Assembly (NCBI GenBank): GCA_029204225.1
Contig: CM055100.1
Coordinates: 18,055,650-18,119,649, forward strand
Origin: Diphasiastrum complanatum
Lineage: Eukaryota; Streptophyta; Lycopodiopsida; Lycopodiales; Lycopodiaceae
Direction of reading: 5' to 3'
DNA length: 64,000 nt
Part shown: one piece after another, positions 12,232 to 22,682 of the stretch
Layout of the letters: every line of letters begins with the position of its first letter
Numbering within the stretch: the first letter of the stretch is position 1
Notes under the pieces: generated by a model
The model's database searches: none
What the model was told of the DNA's origin: nothing
What the model saw: the letters and a program-made list of their open reading frames with translations, nothing else
Translations under genes and position numbers: made by a program

Positions 12232-13858
12232 CTAAGATAATTGAATGAAACACAACAATTGAGTACAAGATTTGAAATAATCTAGTTTTGCGCCTCTAGT
12301 GCCATAACTGCAGTCTTTTGCAACCCAATTTATTCTGTGTAGATCTGCAGATAAGCTTGAAAGAAAGGAAATTACATCTACTAGTCCTAAGTAGTAGCGA
12401 GCAATATCTCCGTTGCCACCGTTGGGATAGAATCCACCAGGCTTGGATGCATTCTCAGTGCCATAAACGATGCTCAAGATCTGCTCAGGAGTGCGACTGT
12501 ATGCAACCCACCTTGTATCTGCCGACAGAATGCTGCCATGTACTCCTGGAGCTGCAGTTTGAGGGGCATGCAAAGTGAGACCCAGATCGTCGATGCCGCT
12601 TACTTTGTACAGACGATTCCGCAATTTTGAGAGCGCGTTGGTGAAATCTCCCACAGTGTAGGAATATGGGGTAACTTTCTCATCCTTCTTCTCGTAGAGC
12701 AGACTGCGGATGATGGCGTCTTGTCCAGCTTCTACCCCCAGAAGGCCTGCAATCAGCTGCAGTGTACCATATTTTCGCACCCATTCATGAAGTAGTTTTG
12801 CAATAGCAATTTGTATAAAATATAAATACATGATATTCAAACCGCTAGTTCTGAACAATTTGAAAATACAAATGGAAATCCAGCAAAGGTATTGTAGTGT
12901 GTGTGACATGTAAAACGTCAATTCAGATCAATATGAGAATGGAATCGAAAATCAAGTAAAAGTTGGGCTTGATCGTTTGGGCCGGGTAGACTACCCGTTT
13001 GGAGGTGCGTCCGACTAGATTCGGATTTGCACCCACGTAGCCAGTGAGACCCACGTATGGGATGGCGTAGCTAACAAGGAGAAAGTTGAGGCTGTTGACA
13101 TATGGATTGACGGATTCAAATCCTGTCCAAAAGCAGAGTCGAAAATCTTAGCCCACACTTCGACGCTCAGATTCAGAGGAGGCCGTGAAATCGCAGCATC
13201 TGTTACAGTCGCCCTGATTGCCCTGCATACAGACAGAAATAATCATCAATTTATTAGCTTCTTTCTGGATTATATTGACCGTAAGTTAGATATAACAGTA
13301 ATATCGACGTTTGATTTCTCAAAAGATTTTTGATGATCACAGTCCAAGTGATTATTGTGGCTCAAGCAAACGGGTGGGTTTGAGTTCTCAAAAGCTTTGT
13401 AATAAATATCATACAGTCTAGACTGCATATGATTAATTTAGCTCAAGCACCAAATACCTGATATTGTGACGGAAGACAGGCAGAGATAAATTTTTTTTGT
13501 TTTCTGGGTTGAGTTCGAGAAAGCTAAAACATCATGCAAATACCTTAAGTGACCCACTTCCTGGATTGTAACTCAGTACCTCCTCATTGTTTAGCTACTT
13601 ACTAGCTGACCAATCAATCGTTTAATCCAAAGAATGAAATTTAATGTCAGATCAATCAGACAATTGGGTTCTTAAAGTGAGATTTATAACAGTAGTTTGA
13701 TCAAAACATGAATAGCTTAAACACTATAAATTGTAGTGTTGCAAATTTTCTCCTAATGCGAATAGATGAAAGCCGTTGTGGTAAGGTATGGCATGGGTGG
13801 TAGCTGTGACGATATATTTTGAGAGGAAAGTGAAGGAGGAGCTCTTGCTTTGGGTCAT
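12232..13858 (-). pseudogene. Desiccation-related protein PCC13-62-like, broken gene with introns
   Basis: The largest exon, 12756 to 12232, encodes LIAGLLGVEAGQDAIIR, then YSRTPEQILSIVYGT and GGFYPNGGNGDIARYYL. All are hallmarks of the plant PCC13-62 family, which has a ferritin-like fold and is linked to desiccation response. An upstream exon, 13222 to 12995, encodes SRPPLNLSVEVWAKIFDSAFG and, in a shifted frame, NFLLVSYAIPYVGLTGYVG. A short exon ending at 13544 encodes QEVGHL. GT/AG borders join QEVGHL-RAIRATV and TSKR-LIAGLL in the order known for the family. A frame slip near 13107-13112, another near 13565, and no clear N-terminal ferritin-like half indicate a pseudogene. The slips could instead be sequence errors. 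An ATG at 13858 may mark the old start. Identity is strong, function is doubtful. Confidence 0.85.
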
Positions 13859-13865
13859 TGCATGC

Positions 13866-13878
13866 CTCTATATATAAC
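13866..13878 (-). promoter_or_regulatory. TATA-like element upstream of the PCC13-62-like gene
   Basis: On the minus strand TTATATATAGAGG lies about 10-20 bases before an ATG at 13858. The position fits a core promoter, but the spacing to that ATG is short, so the true start may be further downstream. Confidence 0.35.
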
Positions 13879-13899
13879 CAGGGATGATGCTATAAGTAG

Positions 13900-15229
13900 T
13901 AGTCGGCCAGGAAACCATGGATTTGGTTTTTTCATTTGTTTTTAGATTCTACACCCAAGAAGTCACATTGTGCCATTAACAATATTATCGAGGTGTGGCT
14001 AGCCCTTTAATGTGCAAATAGAATGTTTTTAAGGAGTGCTAGAATTTGTAAAAATACCTATTGTAATTTGGTCACCTGGTTTGTTTGACCATGTATGGTC
14101 ATCACTTGTACATAATTATAGTCATGTGTACTTTATTTTAATTATTATTTTTACTCTACCTTTTAGGCCAAATATGAAGGCTACCCATTGCTAAAAATTA
14201 GCAAACTAGTGAGTGATTCATAGTTTTAAACTAAGAGGTTGAAGAGGGGTAGGCTTGTTAGGGTAAGGTCAAGTGCTCTTAAAATATTTAATGTTAGATT
14301 CGAGTTGGGAAAGGTTATATTATGGATAAAACAAATGTACAGTTCAATGCTGAGAGCAATTTAAGCACTTTGATTTGCAAGCTTCCAATTGACGTTGTCT
14401 TGTTATAGCTCTTATGCAATGATTTGTGACATTTGTTATCTTGAATTGTGTGCTTGTTTGAATGTCCTTAAACCTTGTTATGTGCTACAAAAGTTTGAGA
14501 AACTTATGGCTAATATTTAATGGATTTCAATATCTAAGTAGATTATATTCATGATCCAACTTTGTACATATGAGAGAGATTAACCTTCTCTTTTTGGGAG
14601 GTCATGATTTTTGAGACTTGGATGTTAGATACCAGGAGCACAACTCATTAGAATCCGAGCTCTTTGTAAAAATTCCAACAACAACAACCATAGTCTTAAA
14701 AAATGAGCAAGTAGGTTGTCTACATTGTCAAGGATTCACTTTGGAAATAGGATCTTGTGTTTGTTTTGGAATTTCTTCTATTTTGAGGCTTTGCTTATCC
14801 CGTTGCTGAGTGATGGATATTTTTTAGATATATCCTACATATTTGTTATGAAAGTAACACTCTCTTACATATGTATAGAGCTCTTTTGATACGTATATTT
14901 ATGCTAATGATGGTAGACTATCTTGCATGTGTAATTTTTGTAATAGACTACGTTTTATATCATATTGAATACCTCAATATATACGCTTTGCATTTCCCAT
15001 ACATGTAAATGAGTACTTTTTGAAATCCAAAAAACAACAATTTCTCACATACGTATCTAATTTTAGATATAAACTCATGTACTCATATTTCTTAGTTAGA
15101 GCCAAATCTCATTTACAACTCACGTTGCCCACAACTCATTTTCATTTTTAGATTGTCTTTTGCCTACTTACTGCAAACTATTGGTTGGTAAAAATCCTCA
15201 TTCCAGAAAGAATTGATGAATACGATGGA
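13900..15229. other. No gene seen
   Basis: This is AT-rich DNA. A 63-codon open frame at 14618-14809 resembles nothing I know. It is not conserved elsewhere in the window, and I do not call it a gene. Confidence 0.55.
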
Positions 15230-15370
15230 ATTAGGCACAAGATGACTGCTTTAACCCATAGACAACTTTATGAAGTTTGCATACTTGATGGATTTTACCT
15301 TTCAGTTCATGACCTTCAAGCTGAGACATGTAAATTTTTTGTTTGATAATACCATTTAGATACATTGTTT
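15230..15370 (-). pseudogene. Copia reverse transcriptase fragment
   Basis: The minus strand reads TMYLNGIIKQKIYMSQLEG and then VCKLHKVVYGLKQSS. This is the RT segment around the conserved FLNG and YGLKQ motifs. It is cut off on the right by a partial LTR of another Copia copy (from about 15403). The first bases of the fragment, up to the LTR, recur at 45781-45825 in copy B, so this join existed before the duplication. Confidence 0.8.
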
Positions 15371-15402
15371 TGGACTTCAAGATCTCACACTGCAATCGTT
15401 GA

Positions 15403-16215
15403 TCTAGATAGTCGATTCCATAGCCATGCACAAGCTACTTTAGTTTCAGATTTAGCTTTGTGGAAGCGATTTAGATGCGGTTATAAGAGTGACAGATCAA
15501 ACACAACTATCAGTCATATGAAATGATTTAATCTATGAATAAGTTTATCTAACAATAAAATGAAATAAGCATTCAGCATACACAACCTAGATTACTAGAA
15601 CTTTGATAGATTAGTTGTGTAGAAAATACAGTTTGAAAGCAGATAGAGGCATGTTCTTTCTAAGACAATACTCTGTGATAACAGAGAGAAAGAACAATAT
15701 AATTGCGCTATGAATGGCTGATTGATTGCGATGATTAGATGATTCAGCTAACTGAGCGACTTATAAGTTGTTGGATATATACACATGGCTAACTAATTAA
15801 AAGAATGATTAATTGTAGTTTACAATTGGGTTAAGGCACTACATGTTTTTGGCAGTTACCATCGGACAATATTTGATTTTGTCCGGTCATGACTTGGGTC
15901 CTTGTTGATTCACCGATAGTCAAATTGCGGTCAATTGTTTGAGGAAGGCCGAAAAAAGAATCTACCCAGATGGTCTAGGACGACCGACCAATCGGGTATG
16001 GCCGAACGATGATAGTCGAATAAGAGAAGGTGGCCAACAAAGAAGAGATGGCCGAACTATCGGGTAACACTATCACTGATTCCTTTGTATTTTTGCAGAT
16101 TGTCAAGAGACAAGTGTATTTCTGTAGAGTATGCAATTTTGCAAATATTTATAACAACTTAATGAATGAATCTAGATTAGCAGAGAATAGGGATGGAGAT
16201 GATAGAAATCCAACA
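15403..16215 (-). repeat. 3' LTR of the minus-strand Copia, outer end missing
   Basis: On the plus strand it ends AAATCCAACA and matches 19868-20700. The first ~130 bases of the full LTR are absent, replaced by the RT fragment to the left. The same truncated form is present in copy B at 45874-46693. Confidence 0.85.
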
Positions 16216-16239
16216 CCCCCCCTTAATCTGGATCCTTGA
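16030..16239 (+). other. Antisense open frame inside the LTR, not a confident gene
   Basis: A 69-codon frame starting MANKEEMAELSGNTITDSF runs antisense to the element. Close versions lie in the other LTR copies at 20515-20706 and 46508-46717. It has no known domain. Conservation is simply that of the LTR, so coding function is unproven. Confidence 0.25.
16216..16228 (-). other. Polypurine tract
   Basis: On the minus strand this reads GATTAAGGGGGGG directly before TGTTGGATTTC, the LTR start. The tract follows the RNase H stop codon almost at once. Confidence 0.8.
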
Positions 16240-19200
16240 ATGCCTTGATTTTCAAATTCACGATAGCACAAAAATTCTTGTGTGCTTCCTGATTTATTGC
16301 CTCTTTAGTAGATTGAGAGGCTGTAATGTATTTTGATTCTGTAGATGACATTGCGATGGAGGTTTGTTTTTTACTATTCCAAGATATTGGACCATTGTTA
16401 AATAAGAAGATACAGATGGATCTCCATCACCATAGTAGATACATAAGTCAGTATTGGCTCATACATATATGATAACTCTTAAAAGAGCTTTCCAGTGGAT
16501 CGTGCCAGGATTGGTCATGTTACTAACTCAAGGAACTGATGATGTATGCAAGATCTGGCCTGGTCGAGATCATTGCATACATCAAAGATTCGATAATAGA
16601 TTGAAATGGAGACCCCTGTTTTTTGGCCTTCTCCTCATTGGTTTGAGGGCATTGCTCCTTGGATAACTTGCGATATGGATCCATGGGATTATGTACAAGC
16701 TTACAATTCATGAAATTGAATTTCATCAGCAAATTATAAAAGTAACTCTGTTGAGTAATGTAGAGAAGTCTTTTGTTTTTGTCTCTATAGATTTGAATCC
16801 CGAGACAATAATGTGCTTCTCCTGAATCTGTCATCTTGAATTCTTGGAATAGCATCTTCTTAGTATTCTTTTTCAGAGCAATATTGTTGCCAAACAACAA
16901 CGTATCATCCACGTAGAGTGTGACAAAGAATCAATGAATAGCTTTGAAATATACATTACAGTCTACAGAGCTAGGTTCAAAACCATGATCGATCAAGAAT
17001 GTGTTGATGCGATGGAACCATGCTCTGGATGATTGTTTCAGACTGTATAAAGCTTTATGGAGTTTGCATATCTGGTCTTCTTGACCATTGAGGATATAGC
17101 CTTTAGGCTGGATCATGTAGATGTCCTCCTCGATAACTCCATTGAGGAATGTTGTTTGTACATCCATCTGGTGTACCTCAAGATTTGCTGCAGCAGCATA
17201 TGAAAGTAGCAGTTGAATAGAGGTGTGCTTGATGACTGGGCTGAAGGTTTCAAAGTAGCCGATATTGGGAATTTGAGAAAATCCCTTGGCCACGAGTCAA
17301 GCTTTCTTTCTATTGATATTGCCATCTGCATTATATTTGATCTTAAAGATCCATTTATAGTCAATTATTTTTTTGTCTGTTGGCAGCTTGGTGACAGTCC
17401 ATGTGTTTTTCAATAGTGAATTGTACTCTTTGTCCATTGCTTCTTCCAGAGATCTGAATCGACCTATGACAAAGCTTTCTCAACTTGGTTGGCTTCGACT
17501 AAATGGAACAATGAGCAAAAAGATAGGCTGAGTTTGAATTCTTGTTGATCTTCTGGTTGAAGTTTCTGGTTGTGCAATTCGACTTTGTGGTGGTTGAGTC
17601 AGCTGCTCTTGAGTTGTAGCTTCTTAATCTTCTTTTGGATCTGACTGTATTAGGTAACTACATGAAGAAATATAAATTGTCTTTCGAGAAGAGTCAGTTG
17701 TCAGGGCAAAAATTGTAGACTACATTTGGTCCCCTTCTAGTTAATAAATTGATCTTCTATGAAAGTCACATCCCTGTTAGTAAAAACTTTGTAGGTGTTT
17801 ATATTATACATTATGTACATTCCATCAGAAGTGCAATAGCCAACAAAAATAGTCTTGAACGAATGCCCATCTAATTTCTTTTTGTTTTCCTTTGGGACAT
17901 GAGCATAAGCAATGCATTCAAATACTCTCAAATGTTTTAATGAAGGTTTGAAGCACGTCCAAACTTCATGAGGAGTTTTGCTGTCAAGTAAGCCTTTAGT
18001 TATACATCAGTTTTTGCACATAAGCTATTTTTGATACCGCATGTTGTCAGAATAATTTGGGCAACGAAGCATGAGTTATTATGCATTTGGCAGACTCGAC
18101 TAAGGTCCTATTCTTCCTTTCTGCCAGTCCATTTGACTGTGGAGAATAGGAAGCAGCAAACTGTTGCTCAATGTCGTTGGCTGAGCAATAATCCTTGAAC
18201 TCATTTGGTATGTATTCGTCGCAGTTGTTGCTCTTGAGAGCTTTGATCTTCTTGCCTGTTTGCAACTCAACATTTTCTTTGTATTTCTTGAAAAATTGAA
18301 AGGCTTTAGATTTGTGTTTTAGAAAATATACAGTAGTCCTTTTGGAATAGTCATCTATGAACGTAATAAAAAATTTAGCACCAAGCAGTGATGGTGCTTG
18401 TATTGGGCCACATATATATGTATGTACAATATCTAGCAGATCTTTAGAAATATGTTCTTGATTTGACTTAGATGGCCTTCTTGCTTGCTTTCCTATGATA
18501 CAACTTTGGCAGACAAGAGGGTCGACAATTCGATAGTCTAGATCAAGAATTGAAGAATACTTAGACATGTTACCTATCGATATATGATTAAGGTGACCTA
18601 GTCTATAATGCCAAATCAATTATTATTGATAGATGCTGAACTGCTTAAAGCACAATCAGTCACATTATTATAATGACTAAGCCTATAGAAATATCCTTGC
18701 CTCTTTTTGCATGCGAGAACTCTCCTGGTTTTATCAAGAATTTGATAGGAGTCTGTCTGAAACTCTACCCTATGTCCTAGATCTGTGATTCGACTAACAA
18801 TATATTTGTCGCCAGGTTCGGAACATACAATACATTTGGTTAAAGTTTTGACACTTTATTATGAAAATTCATTCTAACAGTACCTTCACCTTCAATTTTG
18901 TGGGAGCTGTTATCTCCAAGGTGAACGAATCTTTCGGTGCTCTCTTCTTTTGTTGCTTCCTAGTGTTCTTCTTCTAGAATAATGCTTGTGAGTCATTGAT
19001 GGATGACGAGGATGCTAGATTCCTTCTTGTTTCCTCTTGTAGTAGCATGATTAAGACTTTGGATAATGTTATATCTGAGTGTGTGGTTATTGTCATCACC
19101 CAGTTTTCATAACAAGAGGGTAGGCTAGACAATAAGGTCATGATAGCGTCAGAGTATTCGATTACTGAATCTATCACTGCCATCTACTCCATCAGGGTCT

Positions 19201-19600
19201 TGAATTGGTCTATGTGATTTTGAACAGCATCACTATCTGACATTCTGAGTGAGAAGAACTTTCTCCTTAGATGTAGCTTCGAAGTGACATCTCTCACTTT
19301 ATGTAATGTACTCAATATATCCCAATCCTCTTTTGAAGATTGGGCTTGTCTGATATGGCCAATCTATGTGTCGAAGATGTTAAGGGTGATCAAGATGAAA
19401 GTCTTTCCATTCTTGAGATTCCATTTAGAAATGTCTTGCTCGTTGACACTGGGAAGTAGTTTGGTTCCAACGACTATTTTCCAAAGCTCCTTAACCATCA
19501 AAACTACCTTCATCTTGAATTTCCATAAATGGTAGTTCGAACCATCGATTTTGTCTATCATTAGAGTAGACTGTGATTGCGAATCCATTTGGAATTTCAA
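16225..19600 (-). pseudogene. Copia gag-pol remnant with deleted RNase H core
   Basis: Gag begins at 19585 with MDSQSQSTLMIDKIDGSNYH, and a further gag piece is at 18974-19183. Protease remains (VHLGDNSSHKIEGEGT) lie near 18900. The pre-integrase and integrase core are at 18047-18619 (WHYRLGHLN, TFIDDYSKRT, NGLAERKN). The integrase tail is at 17737-17931. RT pieces are at 16931-17293 (AKGFSQIP, QMDVQTTFLNG) and 16523-16912, the latter just after LYVDDTLLFG. RNase H is reduced to SSTESKYITASQSTKEAI joined in frame to NQEAHKNFCA. About 70 residues including the catalytic core are lost. Frameshifts separate the pieces, so it is not functional. Confidence 0.88.
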
Positions 19601-19721
19601 GATGAGTGTAATGTAGACAGTAGATTAATATGACTGAAAACAATTATAGCAAATGTCTACACTATGTCAAGACAATCATTTTGATTATGCTCTAAGTCCA
19701 CTTTATAGAATCGGAGATGAT

Positions 19722-19733
19722 GCTTTGATACTA
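19722..19733 (-). other. Primer-binding site, variant
   Basis: On the minus strand TAGTATCAAAGC follows the 5' LTR end. It differs from the usual TGGTATCAGAGC at two positions. A like site (TAGTATCAAAGT) is at 55401-55412, which supports it as a group trait and not random decay. Confidence 0.75.
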
Positions 19734-20700
19734 TGTTGGGATTGTGTCGCGGCAGTGCAGAGGCATAACAAAATTCTCGATGCATGTAACTATGTCTATC
19801 GGATTTTGACAGACAACGATAAATTGAAGTCTGTCTTACTTAATCGGTTTCAAAGTCACTAATCCAGACAGTCGATTTCATAGCCATGTACAAGCTACTT
19901 TAGTTTCAGATTTAGCATTGCGGAAGCAATTTAGATGCGGTTATTAGAGCGACAGATCGAACACAACTATCAATCATATGAAACGATTTAATCTACAAAT
20001 AAGTTTATCTGCGAGCATGAATCTATCTAGCAAAAAAATGAAATAAGCATTCAACATACACAATCTAGATTACTGGAACTTTGATAGATTAGTTGTGTAG
20101 AAAATACAATTTGAAAGCAGATAGAGGTGCGTTCTTTCTGAGACAATACTCTGTGATAATAGAGAGAAATAAAAATACAATCGTATTCTGAATGACGATT
20201 GATCGTGATGAATTAGATGATTCAGCTAACCGAGCGACTGATAAGTTGCTGGATATATACACATGGCTAACTAATTAATAGAATGATTAATATGTAGTTT
20301 ACAATGGGGTTAAGGCACTACGTGTTGTTGGCAGTCACCATCGGACAATATTTGATTTTGTCTGGTCATGACTTGTGTACTTGTTGATTCGCCAGATAGT
20401 CAAATTGCGGCCGATTGTTCGAGAAAGGTAGAATGAGAAAATATGCCTATATGGTCTAGTATTACCGACCAATCGGGTATGGTCGAACAATCGATGATAG
20501 CCGAATAAGAGAAGGTGGCCAACAAAGAAGAGATGGCCGAACTATCGGGTAACAATGTCACTGATTCCTTCGTATTTCTACAAATTGTCAAGAGACAAGT
20601 GTATTTCTGTAGAGTATGCGACTGTGCAAATATTTATAATAGCTTAATGAATGGACCTAGATTAACAGAGAATAGAGATGGAGAGAATAGAAATCCAACA
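19734..20700 (-). repeat. 5' LTR of the minus-strand Copia
   Basis: The 967-bp LTR reads TGTTGGGATTGTG...AATCCAACA on the plus strand, a near-palindromic pair of termini typical of Copia. The inner part matches 15403-16215 and 45874-46693. Confidence 0.9.
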
Positions 20701-20800
20701 AAATAAACATATGTTCTTCTCGACTATTTGTCAATGAAGGTAATGAAATGCTTTTCATGAAGCACTGATGGAGTTTGCATTAGATGACATACTTATTCTA
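20701..20800 (-). pseudogene. Copia integrase fragment
   Basis: The minus strand reads MQTPSVLHEKHFITFID followed by a stop and SRRTYVYF. This is the start of the integrase core (GPMQTPS...FITFIDDYS). It directly abuts the 5' LTR at 20700, so the 15-20 kb element probably inserted in, or recombined with, another Copia here. Confidence 0.65.
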
Positions 20801-20879
20801 ACTTTGAAATCATCAGAATCTTTGAGATTGACTTCATAGACAAACATAAACTGATGTACTAGTGCTATGTGAAAGTGTT

Positions 20880-21215
20880 TGATGACTCAAAAAAAAGTAT
20901 AAGAAAACATAATCAGATTTCAGTAGATTAGATAAGCATACATTCATTCTAACACAATATTGAATGCAATAAGACTATAGGATTGAATTCAATAAGTAGC
21001 ATGAACAAATCAAATGAACAACGAGCACAAGACAATAGCACATGCAACCACATACTCAAAACTAACTCTCAATCAATAATTGTCTTTGTTCGAAACACTT
21101 CCACTAATTAGCAGTGCTTCAAAATACGTCTCTCGATAATTATTTGTCGTTGTCAATGTTGACCCACCTGTCACACTATTCCCATGTATTTCTACAGATT
21201 GGGCAATAATGCAAG
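20880..21215 (-). repeat. Diverged Copia LTR fragment
   Basis: This sequence resembles 55570-55850 (shared phrases AGAGAACATAATCAGATT-like, AATTCAATAAGTAGCATG-like and GAGCACAAGACAATAGC-like). That stretch is inside the LTR starting at 55413. Its position after an RNase H tail fits a 3' LTR on the minus strand. Ends are not defined. Confidence 0.55.
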
Positions 21216-21456
21216 TTATTTTCACTCTTAGTTTTGCACAAAATCTGTTGTGTGCATCCAAGCCTGGCGCCTTAGTGAAAATATTTGTTGTCATATCTTG
21301 TGTCCGATAGTCCTCCAAGCTTATCTCTTTGTTGAGAGCTTTTCTTTTGACATAATGATTCTTGATTTCAATGTGCTTACTCCTAAAATGAAATCTAGGG
21401 TTGGTCGATAAAGCAATGTCATGGATCGTTCGTGCAATTTCCTTTTGTAGATTCAC
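21216..21456 (-). pseudogene. Copia RNase H C-terminal fragment
   Basis: The minus strand encodes NPRFHFRSKHIEIKNHYVKR and then DMTTNIFTKAPGLDAHNRFC, the conserved C-terminal end of Copia RNase H (SKHIEI, DIFTK). The upstream part has been replaced by unrelated sequence beyond 21430. Confidence 0.82.
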
Positions 21457-21459
21457 AAG

Positions 21460-22015
21460 CTAACATCAACGGATTCAATCAATTGCATAAGGAGAGAGTA
21501 TCCCCAAAAACTCACATGTACAATGTATTCATAAAAGAATAAAAAATAGTACATATATCCAACAATCAGCAAAACACAATAAAAGCATGAGAGATGGAAG
21601 AAAAGTGACAGAGAGCAAGGACATTCATTAATCCATTTCACAAGAGAACCAACCGGCTTTATTGAAATGAAGATATGTACATGTGTAACAAACTCGACTT
21701 GGTCCTTTTTTATAGTAGAGAGGAGGACCCTGGCCTCTGAATCCTATTGGTCCATTTTTGCCTCCCTAACTATTTGAATATAAAAAAGAGTGAAAACCAT
21801 TCAAATTGGAGGGAAAGCCAACTTTATTCACTAACTTGACATTTAGGCCCTGCAATATTAAAAGTCCCGCAAAAAGGTCTAAAGTCCTTTTATTAACTTT
21901 TTAATTATCAAATAACTATGTGATCATCGGGTTGGACTTACACACGTAGGGTGCCAAATCCCTCTCACGTATTAACTAGGGTTAGGGTTGTCTTGAGATC
22001 CGCAAACCCTCCAAC
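21460..22015 (-). repeat. Possible LTR or LTR fragment
   Basis: On the minus strand the right end begins TGTTGGAGGGTTTGCGG, a plausible LTR start. A TATA-like ACTATAAAAAAGG lies about 300 bases in. The other end and any partner LTR were not found, so this is tentative. Confidence 0.35.
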
Positions 22016-22682
22016 AATGATTTGTGCATAATAGCTACAATATCATCTATTGATCCTCCTTTTTGTTTAAGCACTGTGTGATAGACTAACACAACGCATT
22101 GGTGTGAGAGAAGCGGTATTCTCTCACGAACGATGTGTCGCTTACTAGCAAACTTCTTGGATCTCTGTGAATCCTGCTTACTGTGTCTCGCTCACTGGCG
22201 AACTTTTCTATTCTGCATTTTGCGTATATGTGTTTGTGTATTGCATGTCTTCCTTTTAGTGCATCTAGCAACTGAATATTTTCGGACGAATATCCTGATT
22301 AGATAGATTAAACAATCTAAAACTAATCACAGATTATAAGAGTGGCAGATTAGGCACGCCCTAACGTTCTTCTGCTGATGTCACCATATCATTTCAGGAG
22401 ACTGTACTTCACGGTACTTGTTTGATCTTTCTGGTATTTTGGAACGTGAAGAGTCGAAAGTTTTTGTTTTGTGAACATTTTCACGTCGATTGACCTTCTC
22501 CTGTTGCTCATATTGTTTGTGTTGTTTGTGTTGTTCATGTTGTTCGCGAATATTTTGTCTTCGAGTTCTTCATTTTCGTCAGGTTGGCAGTCAAGAGCTA
22601 GTAGAGCTTTGGTAATAGAAACACTTTGTTTCTTCAGCTCTCTCTCAAAGCATGGTAGCTTGATGACTCCAAGTCTGCTCCT

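Larger units (their letters stand above)
15403..20700 (-). mobile_element. Degraded minus-strand Ty1/Copia element
   Basis: A full 5' LTR (19734-20700) and primer site lie at the right. The internal domains read right to left as gag, protease, integrase, RT and a residual RNase H. A purine tract and a truncated 3' LTR (15403-16215) lie at the left. The 3' LTR lacks its outer end, so no target duplication can be tested. The element adjoins integrase sequence of a different Copia at 20701. Confidence 0.88.

Noticed and set aside
12318-12578. Plus-strand open frame over the PCC13-62-like exon
   Set aside because: It is the shadow of the minus-strand coding exon and has no family resemblance.
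14618-14809. 63-codon open frame
   Set aside because: Short, no domain, no second copy, and no promoter or splice signal nearby.
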